A stretch of 64,000 nucleotides of DNA from Bogoriella caseilytica (GTDB taxonomy: Bacteria; Actinomycetota; Actinomycetes; Actinomycetales; Actinomycetaceae): positions 248,001 through 312,000 of the forward strand of contig NZ_RKHK01000001.1 of assembly GCF_003752405.1 (NCBI RefSeq), in the 5' to 3' direction. This document shows, one piece after another, positions 9,281 to 17,766 of the stretch; within the stretch, counting starts at the first letter, position 1, and every line of letters begins with the position of its first letter. The notes under the pieces were generated by a model. That model was not told the origin of the DNA, ran no database searches, and saw nothing but the letters and a program-made list of their open reading frames with translations. The translations under genes and the position numbers were made by a program.

Positions 9281-9355
9281 GGTCGTGTCTGTTCCTTCGT
9301 GCTGGATGCACTGGATGCCCAAAGGGCTTGCCGGGTGGTCCGGCTGGAGTTGACG

Positions 9356-11275
9356 CTAGTGGCGCTCCAGGGCTCCGTCAAGTACTGGGCTCACGCCCGC
9401 GCCGTAGCCCAGCAGATGCAGGGCGTGGGCCGCCGCCACGTCGGCGCCGCCGATCAGGGGCGAGGGCACACCCGGGGTCGCACCGATCGCCGATCCGGGC
9501 TGCACATCGTTGACCGGGATGCCGATGGCGATCACCCGCTCGTCCTCGATGCCGTCGGCGTTTACGAGCGTGTACCGCGCCGGCGTCACATCCAGGGTGC
9601 GCGTGAGCACGCCGGCGCCGTCGGGGTTCGGGCGCGTGTGCAAGCGCGCACGTCCGCTATCCAGCAGCGCGCGCAGCAGAGGGTCGTTGGTGACGTCGAC
9701 GTACCCCTTCGACATGCGCGTCTCGGCCAGCGTGCGGGCACGGTGCACGCGGCCCCGCACCGCGGAGGTGGCGGTGAAGACGCCCCCGGCCACGTCGATG
9801 GCTAGCCCCTCCCCCACCAGCTGCACGTGGCCGGAGCGCACCAGGGCCAGCAGCTGAGCGGTGCGATGCGGTGGCGGACCCGAGGCGAGCGCGACACCGA
9901 GGGCCTCGAACCACCCCTGGACGTCAGCCTGCAGCGATCGGGGGTGCAGGGCACCGTCTCGGGCGAGCTTGCCGGCCAGGGTGCGCAGGACCGCGAAAGC
10001 ACGGTTGACCGCGGCGCGGGGGCTCTGTATCGGCGTGGTGATGGACTCCAGCTCCATCGCCTGCCAGCGCTGGACCCAGGCGTCCCAGGCGGGGCCGTCG
10101 GGGTCGACGACATCCGGCCGGTCCAGCCGGTCGAGGTCGATGCGGCGGTGGGGGTCGGCAACCAGCTCGGCCACCAGCGCGGTCAGGGCACCTCCCGGCG
10201 TGGCTCGTACGCGATCGATCAGCTCCTCGGCGCTCAGCGGCGCCGTGAGGGTGGCGGGATGCCAGGCACGCAGGGTCTCGAGGTGGGCCAGGGCGAGCTC
10301 CCGGGCGATCTGCGGCCAGATGTGCTCACGGAAGTCGAGATGGCGGCCCTGGGCTTGGTCGTCGAACCACTCCCGGGTGGCGAGCATGGGCCGGTATCCC
10401 TGCGGCAGGCCGCCGTAGAAGGACTTCGAGCGGTAGGGCAGGCCTCGGCGCGATCCCACGAGCAGCCGGGGCTCGCGGCCGGAGGGCCGGTAGGTGAGCT
10501 CGAAAGGTCTCGAGGAATCCTCGGCCTCGTACCGGCCGCCGCGCCCGGCGGTCAGCTCGGCCACGACGTCGAAGAAGTTCGCGCCGAGCCCGGCGACGAG
10601 TACGTCTTCCCCGGCCGGTAGCTGACTCCAGTCCCGTTCGGAGGGCATGCCGGGTTCGATATACGTCAGGCCCTGTTCCTGCGCGGCGTGCCGGAAGGCC
10701 TCCGTGGTGCCGTCGCGTCGCGCCTGGACCATTCCCTGGGCCAGGATCACCACGGGCGCTGCGAGGCGGATGCCGTCGGTGAAGTGCACGATCCGCTGCT
10801 CACCATCGGCCGTGACATCGCAGACCGATCCGGTGACCGGGATGATCTCGACCCCGCCTCGCGCAGCGATCGAGGCGAGCTGTTCGCGGAAGTAGACGCC
10901 CTGCAGACGCCGTGAGGGGAAGTCCCAGGGTCGCAGGCCGGAGATCTCCTCATCGGCCCAGCCCGGCCGGTCGGCTGGTCGCGGCGAGGCCTCGGCCCAC
11001 TGCATCAGGTCCGGTCCAGGGGTGACCGGGCCGGACATCGGCGTGGATTCGTCCGGGTACACGGTGGTGTGCGCCGCATAGGTGTTGTTCAGGAAGTGGG
11101 GTGTCTGATCTGTGCGCCAGGTCGCGCCCGCACCGACTTCGACCGCATCGATGATTGCCACCTGCACGGCTTCGACGCCGCTGTGGCGCGCGGTGAGTCG
11201 CTCAACGACCGACACCCCCCGCGGGCCGCCGCCCACCACGATGACGTCGGCGTGCAGATCGATATGGTCACTCAC
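9356..11275 (-). CDS. FAD/NAD(P)-binding protein of the sulfur-type importer cluster
   Basis: 639 residues. The N-terminus carries the dinucleotide-binding motif VIVVGGGPRGVSVVERL, matching the FAD-NAD(P)-binding family (PF13454 type). A second nucleotide-binding glycine stretch, VLVAGLGANFFDV, lies near residue 225. It is probably an N- or S-oxygenating or reductive partner of the monooxygenase; the reaction is unknown. I chose GTG 11275, which overlaps the upstream stop as GTGA, over the longer frame, which only reads into the neighbour. It is translationally coupled to the CMD/peroxidase gene. Confidence 0.82.
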   Translation of the reverse strand: MSDHIDLHADVIVVGGGPRGVSVVERLTARHSGVEAVQVAIIDAVEVGAGATWRTDQTPHFLNNTYAAHTTVYPDESTPMSGPVTPGPDLMQWAEASPRPADRPGWADEEISGLRPWDFPSRRLQGVYFREQLASIAARGGVEIIPVTGSVCDVTADGEQRIVHFTDGIRLAAPVVILAQGMVQARRDGTTEAFRHAAQEQGLTYIEPGMPSERDWSQLPAGEDVLVAGLGANFFDVVAELTAGRGGRYEAEDSSRPFELTYRPSGREPRLLVGSRRGLPYRSKSFYGGLPQGYRPMLATREWFDDQAQGRHLDFREHIWPQIARELALAHLETLRAWHPATLTAPLSAEELIDRVRATPGGALTALVAELVADPHRRIDLDRLDRPDVVDPDGPAWDAWVQRWQAMELESITTPIQSPRAAVNRAFAVLRTLAGKLARDGALHPRSLQADVQGWFEALGVALASGPPPHRTAQLLALVRSGHVQLVGEGLAIDVAGGVFTATSAVRGRVHRARTLAETRMSKGYVDVTNDPLLRALLDSGRARLHTRPNPDGAGVLTRTLDVTPARYTLVNADGIEDERVIAIGIPVNDVQPGSAIGATPGVPSPLIGGADVAAAHALHLLGYGAGVSPVLDGALERH

Positions 11276-12423
11276 TGCTGCTCCGGCACGAAGGGCTCGC
11301 CGAAGGTGAGCATGAGCCGGTTCGCCCAGGAGAAGAAGGCGACCGCGGACACCAGATCCGTCAGTTCGGCTTCGCTGAGGATCTGGCGCAGTGCCTGCAG
11401 CGGCGCCTCCGCAGCGGTCCAGGTGCCGGCCGAGACGGCGGCGGAGAAGGCGATGATCGCCCCCCAGCGCTCGTCCTGATCTGCGGTGAGCACGCCGAGC
11501 TGTCGCGGTTCGGTGGCGGTCCAGCCGCGGCCGCGCGGTGGCTCGGCGGCCAGCAGTCGGTCGACGTCGGCAGGGCGCTTGGACATCTGCGCTGCCTTGC
11601 GGGCGTGTACCGAGGCGCAGAAGAGGCAGTCGTTGACCTTGGAGCACACGGCTGCGGCCAGTTCGCGTTCCGCGCGCGGCAGGCCCGCCCGGGTCAGGAA
11701 GATCGCGTCGTCGACTGCGGTCCGTGCCTGGAGGATCTCGGGGGCGCGGGCCAGCAGGCGGAAGTAGGGGATGTCCGGCTTGCCTGCATAGGACTCCCGC
11801 TGCGTCTCGGTGAGCTGCTCACCGGGCACCGGCGCTACCCAGGGCTCCCAGCCGAGGAGCCCGGTGGTGTAGTGCTGCGGTGAGGGGCGGCCGTTCGGGG
11901 CGAGATCGGCCCGCCGCTTGGAGCGTCCCTCAGCGAGGCCTGCCTGGGCGCGCACCGGGAGACCGGGCTCGTGGCCGGCGATCAGTCGCAGTCCGCCGAT
12001 GAGGCGCGCTTGGAAGACGGTGAATGCCACCACCTGGCCGGCCACGACGAGCTCGTCGGGCCGGATGCCGGCGCGGGCGAGGGTGCTGATGTCTCCGGGC
12101 TGGGCCAGAGCTGGGGAGAGGGAGATCAGGTCGGTGAACTGCAGCAGGGGCTGTGGCAGCACACGGCTCGCCTCGGGTGCCTCGGCACTTCGATGGTGGT
12201 CGACCAGTCGGCCGGCCTCGTGCTGCTGGGCGGTGCGGACGGCGAGTGCACGGCGCGCGGCGACCGGCAAGACTGAGTCGTCTTGAGGTGCGAAGACCGC
12301 CTGGTGGGCTCGCTCCACGGCTGCGGCCACCTCGGGCTTGGCCTGCCAGGCATCCGCGCTGTGGCCCAGATCCGCGGCCCGTGCCACGAGGTCCTTGTCG
12401 ATCACCCAGTGTCCCTTCGTCAT
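11272..12423 (-). CDS. Fused CMD-domain / alkylhydroperoxidase-like protein (TIGR04029 + TIGR04030 type)
   Basis: 383 residues in two AhpD-like halves. The first (~1-185) lacks cysteines. The second (~200-383) carries CSKVNDCLFCASVH, the CxxC...H active-site pattern of carboxymuconolactone-decarboxylase/AhpD peroxidases. In other genomes the halves occur as separate adjacent genes (Avi_7170 and Avi_7169 families), so this is a fusion. It may remove peroxides made by the flavin enzymes. It overlaps the ABC ATPase gene upstream by four bases and the FAD gene downstream by four. Start ATG at 12423. Confidence 0.8.
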   Translation of the reverse strand: MTKGHWVIDKDLVARAADLGHSADAWQAKPEVAAAVERAHQAVFAPQDDSVLPVAARRALAVRTAQQHEAGRLVDHHRSAEAPEASRVLPQPLLQFTDLISLSPALAQPGDISTLARAGIRPDELVVAGQVVAFTVFQARLIGGLRLIAGHEPGLPVRAQAGLAEGRSKRRADLAPNGRPSPQHYTTGLLGWEPWVAPVPGEQLTETQRESYAGKPDIPYFRLLARAPEILQARTAVDDAIFLTRAGLPRAERELAAAVCSKVNDCLFCASVHARKAAQMSKRPADVDRLLAAEPPRGRGWTATEPRQLGVLTADQDERWGAIIAFSAAVSAGTWTAAEAPLQALRQILSEAELTDLVSAVAFFSWANRLMLTFGEPFVPEQQ

Positions 12424-14099
12424 GCGTACTGCCGAATCCGTCCGGGAACGGCGTCCAGCAGCGCGGCGGTGTAGTCGTGTTCCGGTGCGGCGAAGACCTT
12501 CTCGGTGCGGCCGTGTTCGACTACCCGTCCATGCCGCATCACGGAGATCGTGTCAGAGATGCGACGCACCACCGCCAGGTCGTGGGAGATGAACAGGTAG
12601 GTCAGGCCGAGCTCGGCCTGCAGTTCCCCGAGCAGATCGAGGATCTGGGCCTGGACCGAGACATCCAGTGCCGAGACGGCCTCGTCGAGCACCAGCAGCT
12701 GCGGGTCCAGCACCAGCGCCCGGGCGATGGCCACCCGCTGGCGCTGGCCGCCGGAGAGTTCGGCGGGCCGGCGGCGCCCGGCCTCGGCGGGAAGCGCCAC
12801 GCGTTCGAGCGTCTCGCGAACCCGACGCTGCCGCTCAGAGCGGTCGCCCCAAGCGAAGTTCTTCAGCGGTTCCGCCACGATCGAGGCGATGCTCTGGCGC
12901 GGATCGAGTGAACTGAAGGGATTCTGATAGACGAGCTGCGTACCGCGCCGGAAGCGACGCAGTCCCGCCCGGTCCAGCGCCGTGACTTCCTGGCCCAGCA
13001 CGTGGATCGATCCCGAGCTGGGCGCCTGCAGCCCGACCACAGCGCGCGCGGTGGTGGTCTTGCCGGAGCCGGACTCCCCCACCAGCGCGTGCGTGGTGCC
13101 CTGGACGACGTCGAAGGACACCTCGTCCACAGCCCGGAAGGCACCGGAGCGGGGCAGCGCGAACTCCTGCACCAGGTTCCGCACCGACACGGCAACCGAC
13201 TCCGGCGCCGCCTGCCCGGTTCCGGCGTCCGCGCTCACGCCGGCACGGTCCAGCAACGCAGTGGTGGCGTGGCGGTGGCTGGCATCTGCGGCCTGGAAGG
13301 CCGGCGCATCGGCCAGCAGCGAGCGGGTGTAGGGATGGCTGGGGGCGGCGAGCACGCTGGCGGTGCTGCCGTGCTCGACCACGTGACCGTTCTTGAGCAC
13401 GGTGATCTCATCAGCCCGGTCTGTAGCCACGGCGAGGTCGTGGGTGATCAGGAGTACCGCGGTGCCCATCTCGCGCTGCAGGTCGGCCAGGAGGTCGAGC
13501 ACCCGGCGCTGCACGGTGACGTCCAGGGCCGAGGTGGGCTCGTCCGCGATGATCAGATCTGGTTCGAGGGCGATCGCGGAGGCGATGAGCGCCCGCTGCC
13601 GCATGCCGCCGGAGAGCTCGTGGGGGTACTGGCGAGCGCGCCGCTCCGGATCGTCGATGCCGACGCGTTCGAGCAGCTCCACCACACGATCATGGGCCGC
13701 GCGCCTGTCGGCCCGGCGATGGATGCGCAGCACCTCGGCGATGTTCGCGCCCACGGTCTTGACCGGATTCAGGGAGTTGTTCGGATCCTGGGGGACGAGC
13801 CCGATGACGGCGCCGCGCACGCTCTGCAGACGCCGCGAGTTCCAGCGGGAGATGTCGGTGCCGTTGATCTCGATGCGTCCACCGAGCACCCTGCCGTTCT
13901 CGGGCAACAGCCCGATGACCGCCTGAGCGGTCGAGGTCTTTCCGGAGCCGGACTCCCCCACCACCGCCAGGGTCCGACCCCGCTCGACCTGGAGAGAGAC
14001 GCCCCGCGCGGCCTCGACGGTGCGGCCACCCACCTGGTAGCCGACGGCGAGATCGTCCACGGCCAGCACCGGGGGTGCTGCTGGATCCTGCTGGGTCAT
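12420..14099 (-). CDS. Dipeptide-type ABC importer, two fused ATPase domains (DppD-DppF-like)
   Basis: 559 residues holding two complete nucleotide-binding domains. The first has Walker A GESGSGKTS, signature LSGGM and Walker B LIIADEPT. The second has GESGSGKTT, LSGGQ and LLVLDEAVS. Both have the C-terminal extension (HPYTRSLL and HDYTAALL) found in oligopeptide/dipeptide/nickel importers. It energises uptake through the two permeases upstream. The ATG at 14099 overlaps the permease stop as ATGA; the longer frame has an unrelated leader. Confidence 0.93.
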   Translation of the reverse strand: MTQQDPAAPPVLAVDDLAVGYQVGGRTVEAARGVSLQVERGRTLAVVGESGSGKTSTAQAVIGLLPENGRVLGGRIEINGTDISRWNSRRLQSVRGAVIGLVPQDPNNSLNPVKTVGANIAEVLRIHRRADRRAAHDRVVELLERVGIDDPERRARQYPHELSGGMRQRALIASAIALEPDLIIADEPTSALDVTVQRRVLDLLADLQREMGTAVLLITHDLAVATDRADEITVLKNGHVVEHGSTASVLAAPSHPYTRSLLADAPAFQAADASHRHATTALLDRAGVSADAGTGQAAPESVAVSVRNLVQEFALPRSGAFRAVDEVSFDVVQGTTHALVGESGSGKTTTARAVVGLQAPSSGSIHVLGQEVTALDRAGLRRFRRGTQLVYQNPFSSLDPRQSIASIVAEPLKNFAWGDRSERQRRVRETLERVALPAEAGRRRPAELSGGQRQRVAIARALVLDPQLLVLDEAVSALDVSVQAQILDLLGELQAELGLTYLFISHDLAVVRRISDTISVMRHGRVVEHGRTEKVFAAPEHDYTAALLDAVPGRIRQYA

Positions 14100-14941
14100 C
14101 GCTGCCTCCTCAAAGCCATCGACACACGATTCGCGGACACCACCACAGCCACGAGCACCAGCCCGGGAAGCGTGGTCATCCACCACGATGTCGCCAAGTG
14201 GTCACGGCCTTCGGCGATCAGGAGCCCCCACTCCGGCTGCGGCGGCGGAGCACCGTAGCCGAGGAAGCTGAGCGTGGAGAGCGCGATGATCGCTATGCCG
14301 AACTGTAGTGCGGCCAGTGCCACCACTGGCCCCGCGGAGTTGGGCAGCACATGGCGCCACAGCACCGTCAGGAACCGCCCACCGGAGCCGAAGGCCGCCT
14401 CGACGTAGTCGGTGCGGCGAACCCGCACCACCTCCGAGCGCGCCAGTCGCGCGAAGGCCGCCACCGAGGAGATGCCCACGGCGATCGCGGCATTGGTGGT
14501 GCCGAAGCCGAGCAGCACCAGCACAGAGAGCATGAGCAGGAGCTGCGGGATGGCGAGCAGCACGTCCACGAGCCGCATGATGAGGTCGTCGACGAGGCGC
14601 ACGGAAGATCCGGCCAGCACGCCCAGGGCCGTGCCGACCATGAGCCCGACGCCCACGGCCAGTAGGGCACCGGTCAGGGAGCGCGAGGCGCCGTGAATCA
14701 CGCGGGAGAAGAGATCCCGGCCGATCGCGTCTGTGCCGAAGACATGCGCCAGGCTGGGGCCGGTCCGGGCGGGGCCCACGGAGGTCAGCGGCTCGTGCGG
14801 GGCGAGGAGGCCGGGCAGGAGCGCCCAGGTGATCGCCACGACCAGCACGCCCGTGGCCAGCACCACGGAGGGGCGCCAGCGCCGCACACCGTGCAGGGCG
14901 CGGCGGGCGGGCGAATCGGACGCAGTGACTACGGTGCTCAT
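14096..14941 (-). CDS. ABC importer permease, DppC type
   Basis: 281 residues with about six membrane helices and the DppC-type N-terminal HEPL... periplasmic segment, GTDAIGRDLFSRVIHGASRS. The EAA loop for ATPase contact is EAAFGSGGRFLTVLWRHVLPN. It pairs with the DppB-type permease three bases upstream. The operon order is substrate-binding lipoprotein, DppB, DppC, fused ATPase. Confidence 0.92.
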   Translation of the reverse strand: MSTVVTASDSPARRALHGVRRWRPSVVLATGVLVVAITWALLPGLLAPHEPLTSVGPARTGPSLAHVFGTDAIGRDLFSRVIHGASRSLTGALLAVGVGLMVGTALGVLAGSSVRLVDDLIMRLVDVLLAIPQLLLMLSVLVLLGFGTTNAAIAVGISSVAAFARLARSEVVRVRRTDYVEAAFGSGGRFLTVLWRHVLPNSAGPVVALAALQFGIAIIALSTLSFLGYGAPPPQPEWGLLIAEGRDHLATSWWMTTLPGLVLVAVVVSANRVSMALRRQR

Positions 14942-14944
14942 GGC

Positions 14945-15958
14945 TCAGCTCCTCGTCTTCGGTCGCAGGCGCGGATCCAGCACGGGGTAGAGCAGGTCGA
15001 CGGCGAGGTTGACCAGCACAAAGGCAAGAGCCGCGACCAGCACGACGCCCTGCAGGACGGGCAGGTCCAGCGATCCCACGGCCTGCTCGGTCATCCTGCC
15101 GATCCCGGCGCGGCCGAAGACCGTCTCGGTGACCACCGCCCCGCCGATGAGCTCACCCAGCAGCACCCCCGCCACGGTCAGCGAGGGCGGGATCGCATTG
15201 CGCGCCACGGCCCGGACCAGCAGCCACCACGGGCCGGCGCCCTTGGCCCGGGTCACCGAGATGAAGGGCTGCAGGGCAACCTGGTCGATCGAGCGCACCA
15301 GCACCTGGGCCATGGGAGCCGAGATCGGCACCGCGATGGCCAGCACCGGAAGGATCAGGGCCTCGGCCCCCGTGGCCCCGATGTAGCGCACCCATCCGAG
15401 CTGGAAAGAGAGCACCTGGACCAGCACGATCGCCAGCCAGAACACCGGCACGGCGGCGAAGAGTGAGGGCAGCGATCGCAGGAGGTCCCGGAGCCAGGCC
15501 AAGGGCGCCAGGGCGGAGGCCACGGTGATCGCCAGGGCGAGGAGGATCGCCAGAGCGAAGGCACTCCCGGCCAGTCGCAGCGTGTGCGGGAGGTTCTCGG
15601 CGATCATGGCGGTCACGGCAGTGCCGTACTGCACCGAGTGCCCGAGATCGCCGGTGAGCACGCCGGCGAGGGAGGCGAGATAGCTCTCCCCCAGCCCGGC
15701 GTCGGCGCCATAGGTGACGCGCAGCTGCTCGATCTCCTGTTGGCTCAGCCCGAGGCTGGGATCCTCGAAGCGCACGACCAACGCGTCACCGGGGAGCGCC
15801 TGGAGCAGCAGGAAGGTCGCGGCATGGGCGAGGAAGAGCACGATCAACGCCTGCCCCAGCCGCGCCACCCAGTAGGGCAGGCGGCGGGGGCGCCGCCGCA
15901 CCGGGAGCCGGCTGGGCTCCGTGGCGGGGCCCGCGGTCAACGGAGGCGAGGTGGTCAT
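14945..15958 (-). CDS. ABC importer permease, DppB type
   Basis: 337 residues. An Arg-rich cytoplasmic N-terminus precedes the first helix, then LPGDALVVRFEDPSLG and YGADAGLGESYLASLAGVL, the periplasmic helix region of DppB proteins. Five more membrane segments follow, with an RAKGAGPWWLLVRAVARN coupling loop near residue 240. The ATG at 15958 overlaps the stop of the binding-protein gene (ATGA), so the two are translationally coupled. Confidence 0.92.
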   Translation of the reverse strand: MTTSPPLTAGPATEPSRLPVRRRPRRLPYWVARLGQALIVLFLAHAATFLLLQALPGDALVVRFEDPSLGLSQQEIEQLRVTYGADAGLGESYLASLAGVLTGDLGHSVQYGTAVTAMIAENLPHTLRLAGSAFALAILLALAITVASALAPLAWLRDLLRSLPSLFAAVPVFWLAIVLVQVLSFQLGWVRYIGATGAEALILPVLAIAVPISAPMAQVLVRSIDQVALQPFISVTRAKGAGPWWLLVRAVARNAIPPSLTVAGVLLGELIGGAVVTETVFGRAGIGRMTEQAVGSLDLPVLQGVVLVAALAFVLVNLAVDLLYPVLDPRLRPKTRS

Positions 15959-17634
15959 TGATCGAGCCAGGTCTCATAGAAGTCGGGCCGCGCGACCGGG
16001 TCGAACTCGATGCCGTGCACGTGCGGGGCGGCGCCGAAGACCTGCGGCTCCTCGAAGATCGGCAAGTAGAGCGAGTTCTCCGCCAGGTAACGCTGCACGT
16101 CGGCGGAGGCCTCGTCGCGGCTCTGGGCATCCGGCTCCGAAGCCACCCGCTCCAGCAGCGCGATGAGTTCCTCGTCCTCGGTGATCAGCTGGTCGCGGTT
16201 CTCCGGGTGGAAGAAGCTCTTGATCACGTCGTGATCGGCTCGCCCCACCATGCCGTGATACAGCGGTGTGAGCTGCGGGTCGCGGATCTCGATGTTCTCC
16301 TGGGCCTGGTCGCCGGAGAGCACGTCGAGTTCGACGCCCACGGCGGCCAGCTGCTGGGCGAGCAGTTCGAGGTTCGGCCGCGAGAGTGGCTGGGGGCGGG
16401 CCGGCCACACGCGCAGGGAGAGGCGTTCGCCGTCCCGCACGCGAATGCCGTCCGATCCGATCTCGTCCCAGCCGGCCTCGTCGAGCAGGCGGGCGGCCTC
16501 CTCGGGGTCGTGGACCAGGAGTTCCTCGGAGAGGTCGACGTAGCCGGCGGCGTCCTGCACCAGCACGCCGGTGGCCACGGGGTAGTTCTCCGAGTAGATC
16601 GTCTCGACGATCTGCTCGGTGTCGGCGGCCAGGATGATGGCGCGGCGTACACGCTCGTCCTCCACGAGCGGATTGCCCACCCGGAAGGCCAGGCCGTTAC
16701 TCACCGAGCGGGTGCCCGGGGCGAAGAGTTCGTAGCCGGCATCGCTGACCTGCCCCTCGTCATGAGCCTGGACGTAGCGGATGTAGTCCGCCTGCCCCGA
16801 GGTGAGCGAGCCGATGCGTACCGAGTCCTCCGGGGTCACCAGGATCTCGATGGCATCCAGGTAGGCCCGCCCGGAGTGATCGCGCGCCTCCGGGGCCCAG
16901 TCGTAGTCCTCGCGGGCTTCGAGGAGCAGGCGGGTGCCCTGGTCCTCCTCCGTGATGACGAAGGGCCCGGAGCCGATCACGTTGGTGGCGTTCCCGGCAC
17001 CGAAGTCCTCCAGGGTGCCGTCCAGCGTCTCCGCGGAGAGCAGTCCGGTGGTGTAGGTCGAGGTGGCCTGCAGGAAGCCGGGGGCAGGGGCATCGAAGGT
17101 GAACCGCACCTCGTACTCGCCCAGGACTTCGGATCCGGCGTAGTTGTTCACCGATTCCGAGACGGTCAGGCCTCGGTCGGTGTCACCGAGCCCGTAGGTG
17201 TCGAAGTTCTTCGCGACCACCTCGGCATTCAGCGGCGTGCCGTCGGAGAAGGTGACATCCTCACGCAGGGTGAAGACGTACTCGGTCGCGTCGTCATTGA
17301 TCTCCCAGTCGGTGGCCACCCACGGGTGGATCCCGAGGGTCTCGGGATCCTGGTAGGTCAGGCGGTCCGCGACGTTCACCATGAGGCCACTGTTGGGGTA
17401 GAAGCCGGTCTGCGGCGGGTAGAGGGTGTCGTGCGGCTGGTACTCGAGGTAGACGAGCTGCCCACCGGCGGTGGGCTCACCCGTTGCTGCCTCGTCGGCA
17501 CCGTTGTCCCCCTGTTCGCCGGTCTCGGCCGCCTCCGAGCCGCAGGCGGCGAGCGCCATGGCTGCGACGGTCAGGGTCACCGGCAACGGCAGGCGGGCAC
17601 GGCGCGCCACGCGGGAGCGGGAAGGCTGGGACAT
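15955..17634 (-). CDS. Substrate-binding lipoprotein of ABC importer (probable TIGR04028/KPN_01854 family)
   Basis: 559 residues. A basic N-terminus, hydrophobic core and lipobox LAAC (Cys ~31) mark it as a lipoprotein, followed by an acidic Gly/Glu linker. The body is the SBP_bac_5 fold used for peptides, nickel and related solutes, with VFTLREDVTFSDGTPLNAEVV. The combination of this family with a CMD/peroxidase, an FAD protein and a luciferase-like monooxygenase matches the KPN_01854-type systems. The substrate is undetermined; an organosulfur compound is my inference. It begins 132 bases after proB on the same strand, with GGAGG ahead of the start. Confidence 0.85.
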   Translation of the reverse strand: MSQPSRSRVARRARLPLPVTLTVAAMALAACGSEAAETGEQGDNGADEAATGEPTAGGQLVYLEYQPHDTLYPPQTGFYPNSGLMVNVADRLTYQDPETLGIHPWVATDWEINDDATEYVFTLREDVTFSDGTPLNAEVVAKNFDTYGLGDTDRGLTVSESVNNYAGSEVLGEYEVRFTFDAPAPGFLQATSTYTTGLLSAETLDGTLEDFGAGNATNVIGSGPFVITEEDQGTRLLLEAREDYDWAPEARDHSGRAYLDAIEILVTPEDSVRIGSLTSGQADYIRYVQAHDEGQVSDAGYELFAPGTRSVSNGLAFRVGNPLVEDERVRRAIILAADTEQIVETIYSENYPVATGVLVQDAAGYVDLSEELLVHDPEEAARLLDEAGWDEIGSDGIRVRDGERLSLRVWPARPQPLSRPNLELLAQQLAAVGVELDVLSGDQAQENIEIRDPQLTPLYHGMVGRADHDVIKSFFHPENRDQLITEDEELIALLERVASEPDAQSRDEASADVQRYLAENSLYLPIFEEPQVFGAAPHVHGIEFDPVARPDFYETWLDQ

Positions 17635-17766
17635 CGTGGTTCCTCCGAGAACGAGGGCCGGCTGAGTGCCGACCCGCAGGGTGGGGCAGACGTCAGCTTC
17701 CTGGCTTCGGCTTCCCTCGTGCTCGGACGGAACCTCCGATTCCGCGATTCGAGACGGCGCCCGGCG

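Noticed and set aside
14693-15466. 257-codon plus-strand frame opposite the permease genes
   Set aside because: His/Gly/Arg-rich composition typical of a reverse-frame shadow; both permeases on the minus strand are unambiguous.
17640-17740. B12-box-like words (GGGAAGCC and AAGCCAGGA) upstream of the importer lipoprotein gene on the minus strand
   Set aside because: The central cobalamin riboswitch core (GGTG...GCCACTG) is absent and the box is interrupted by extra bases, so the match is probably chance.
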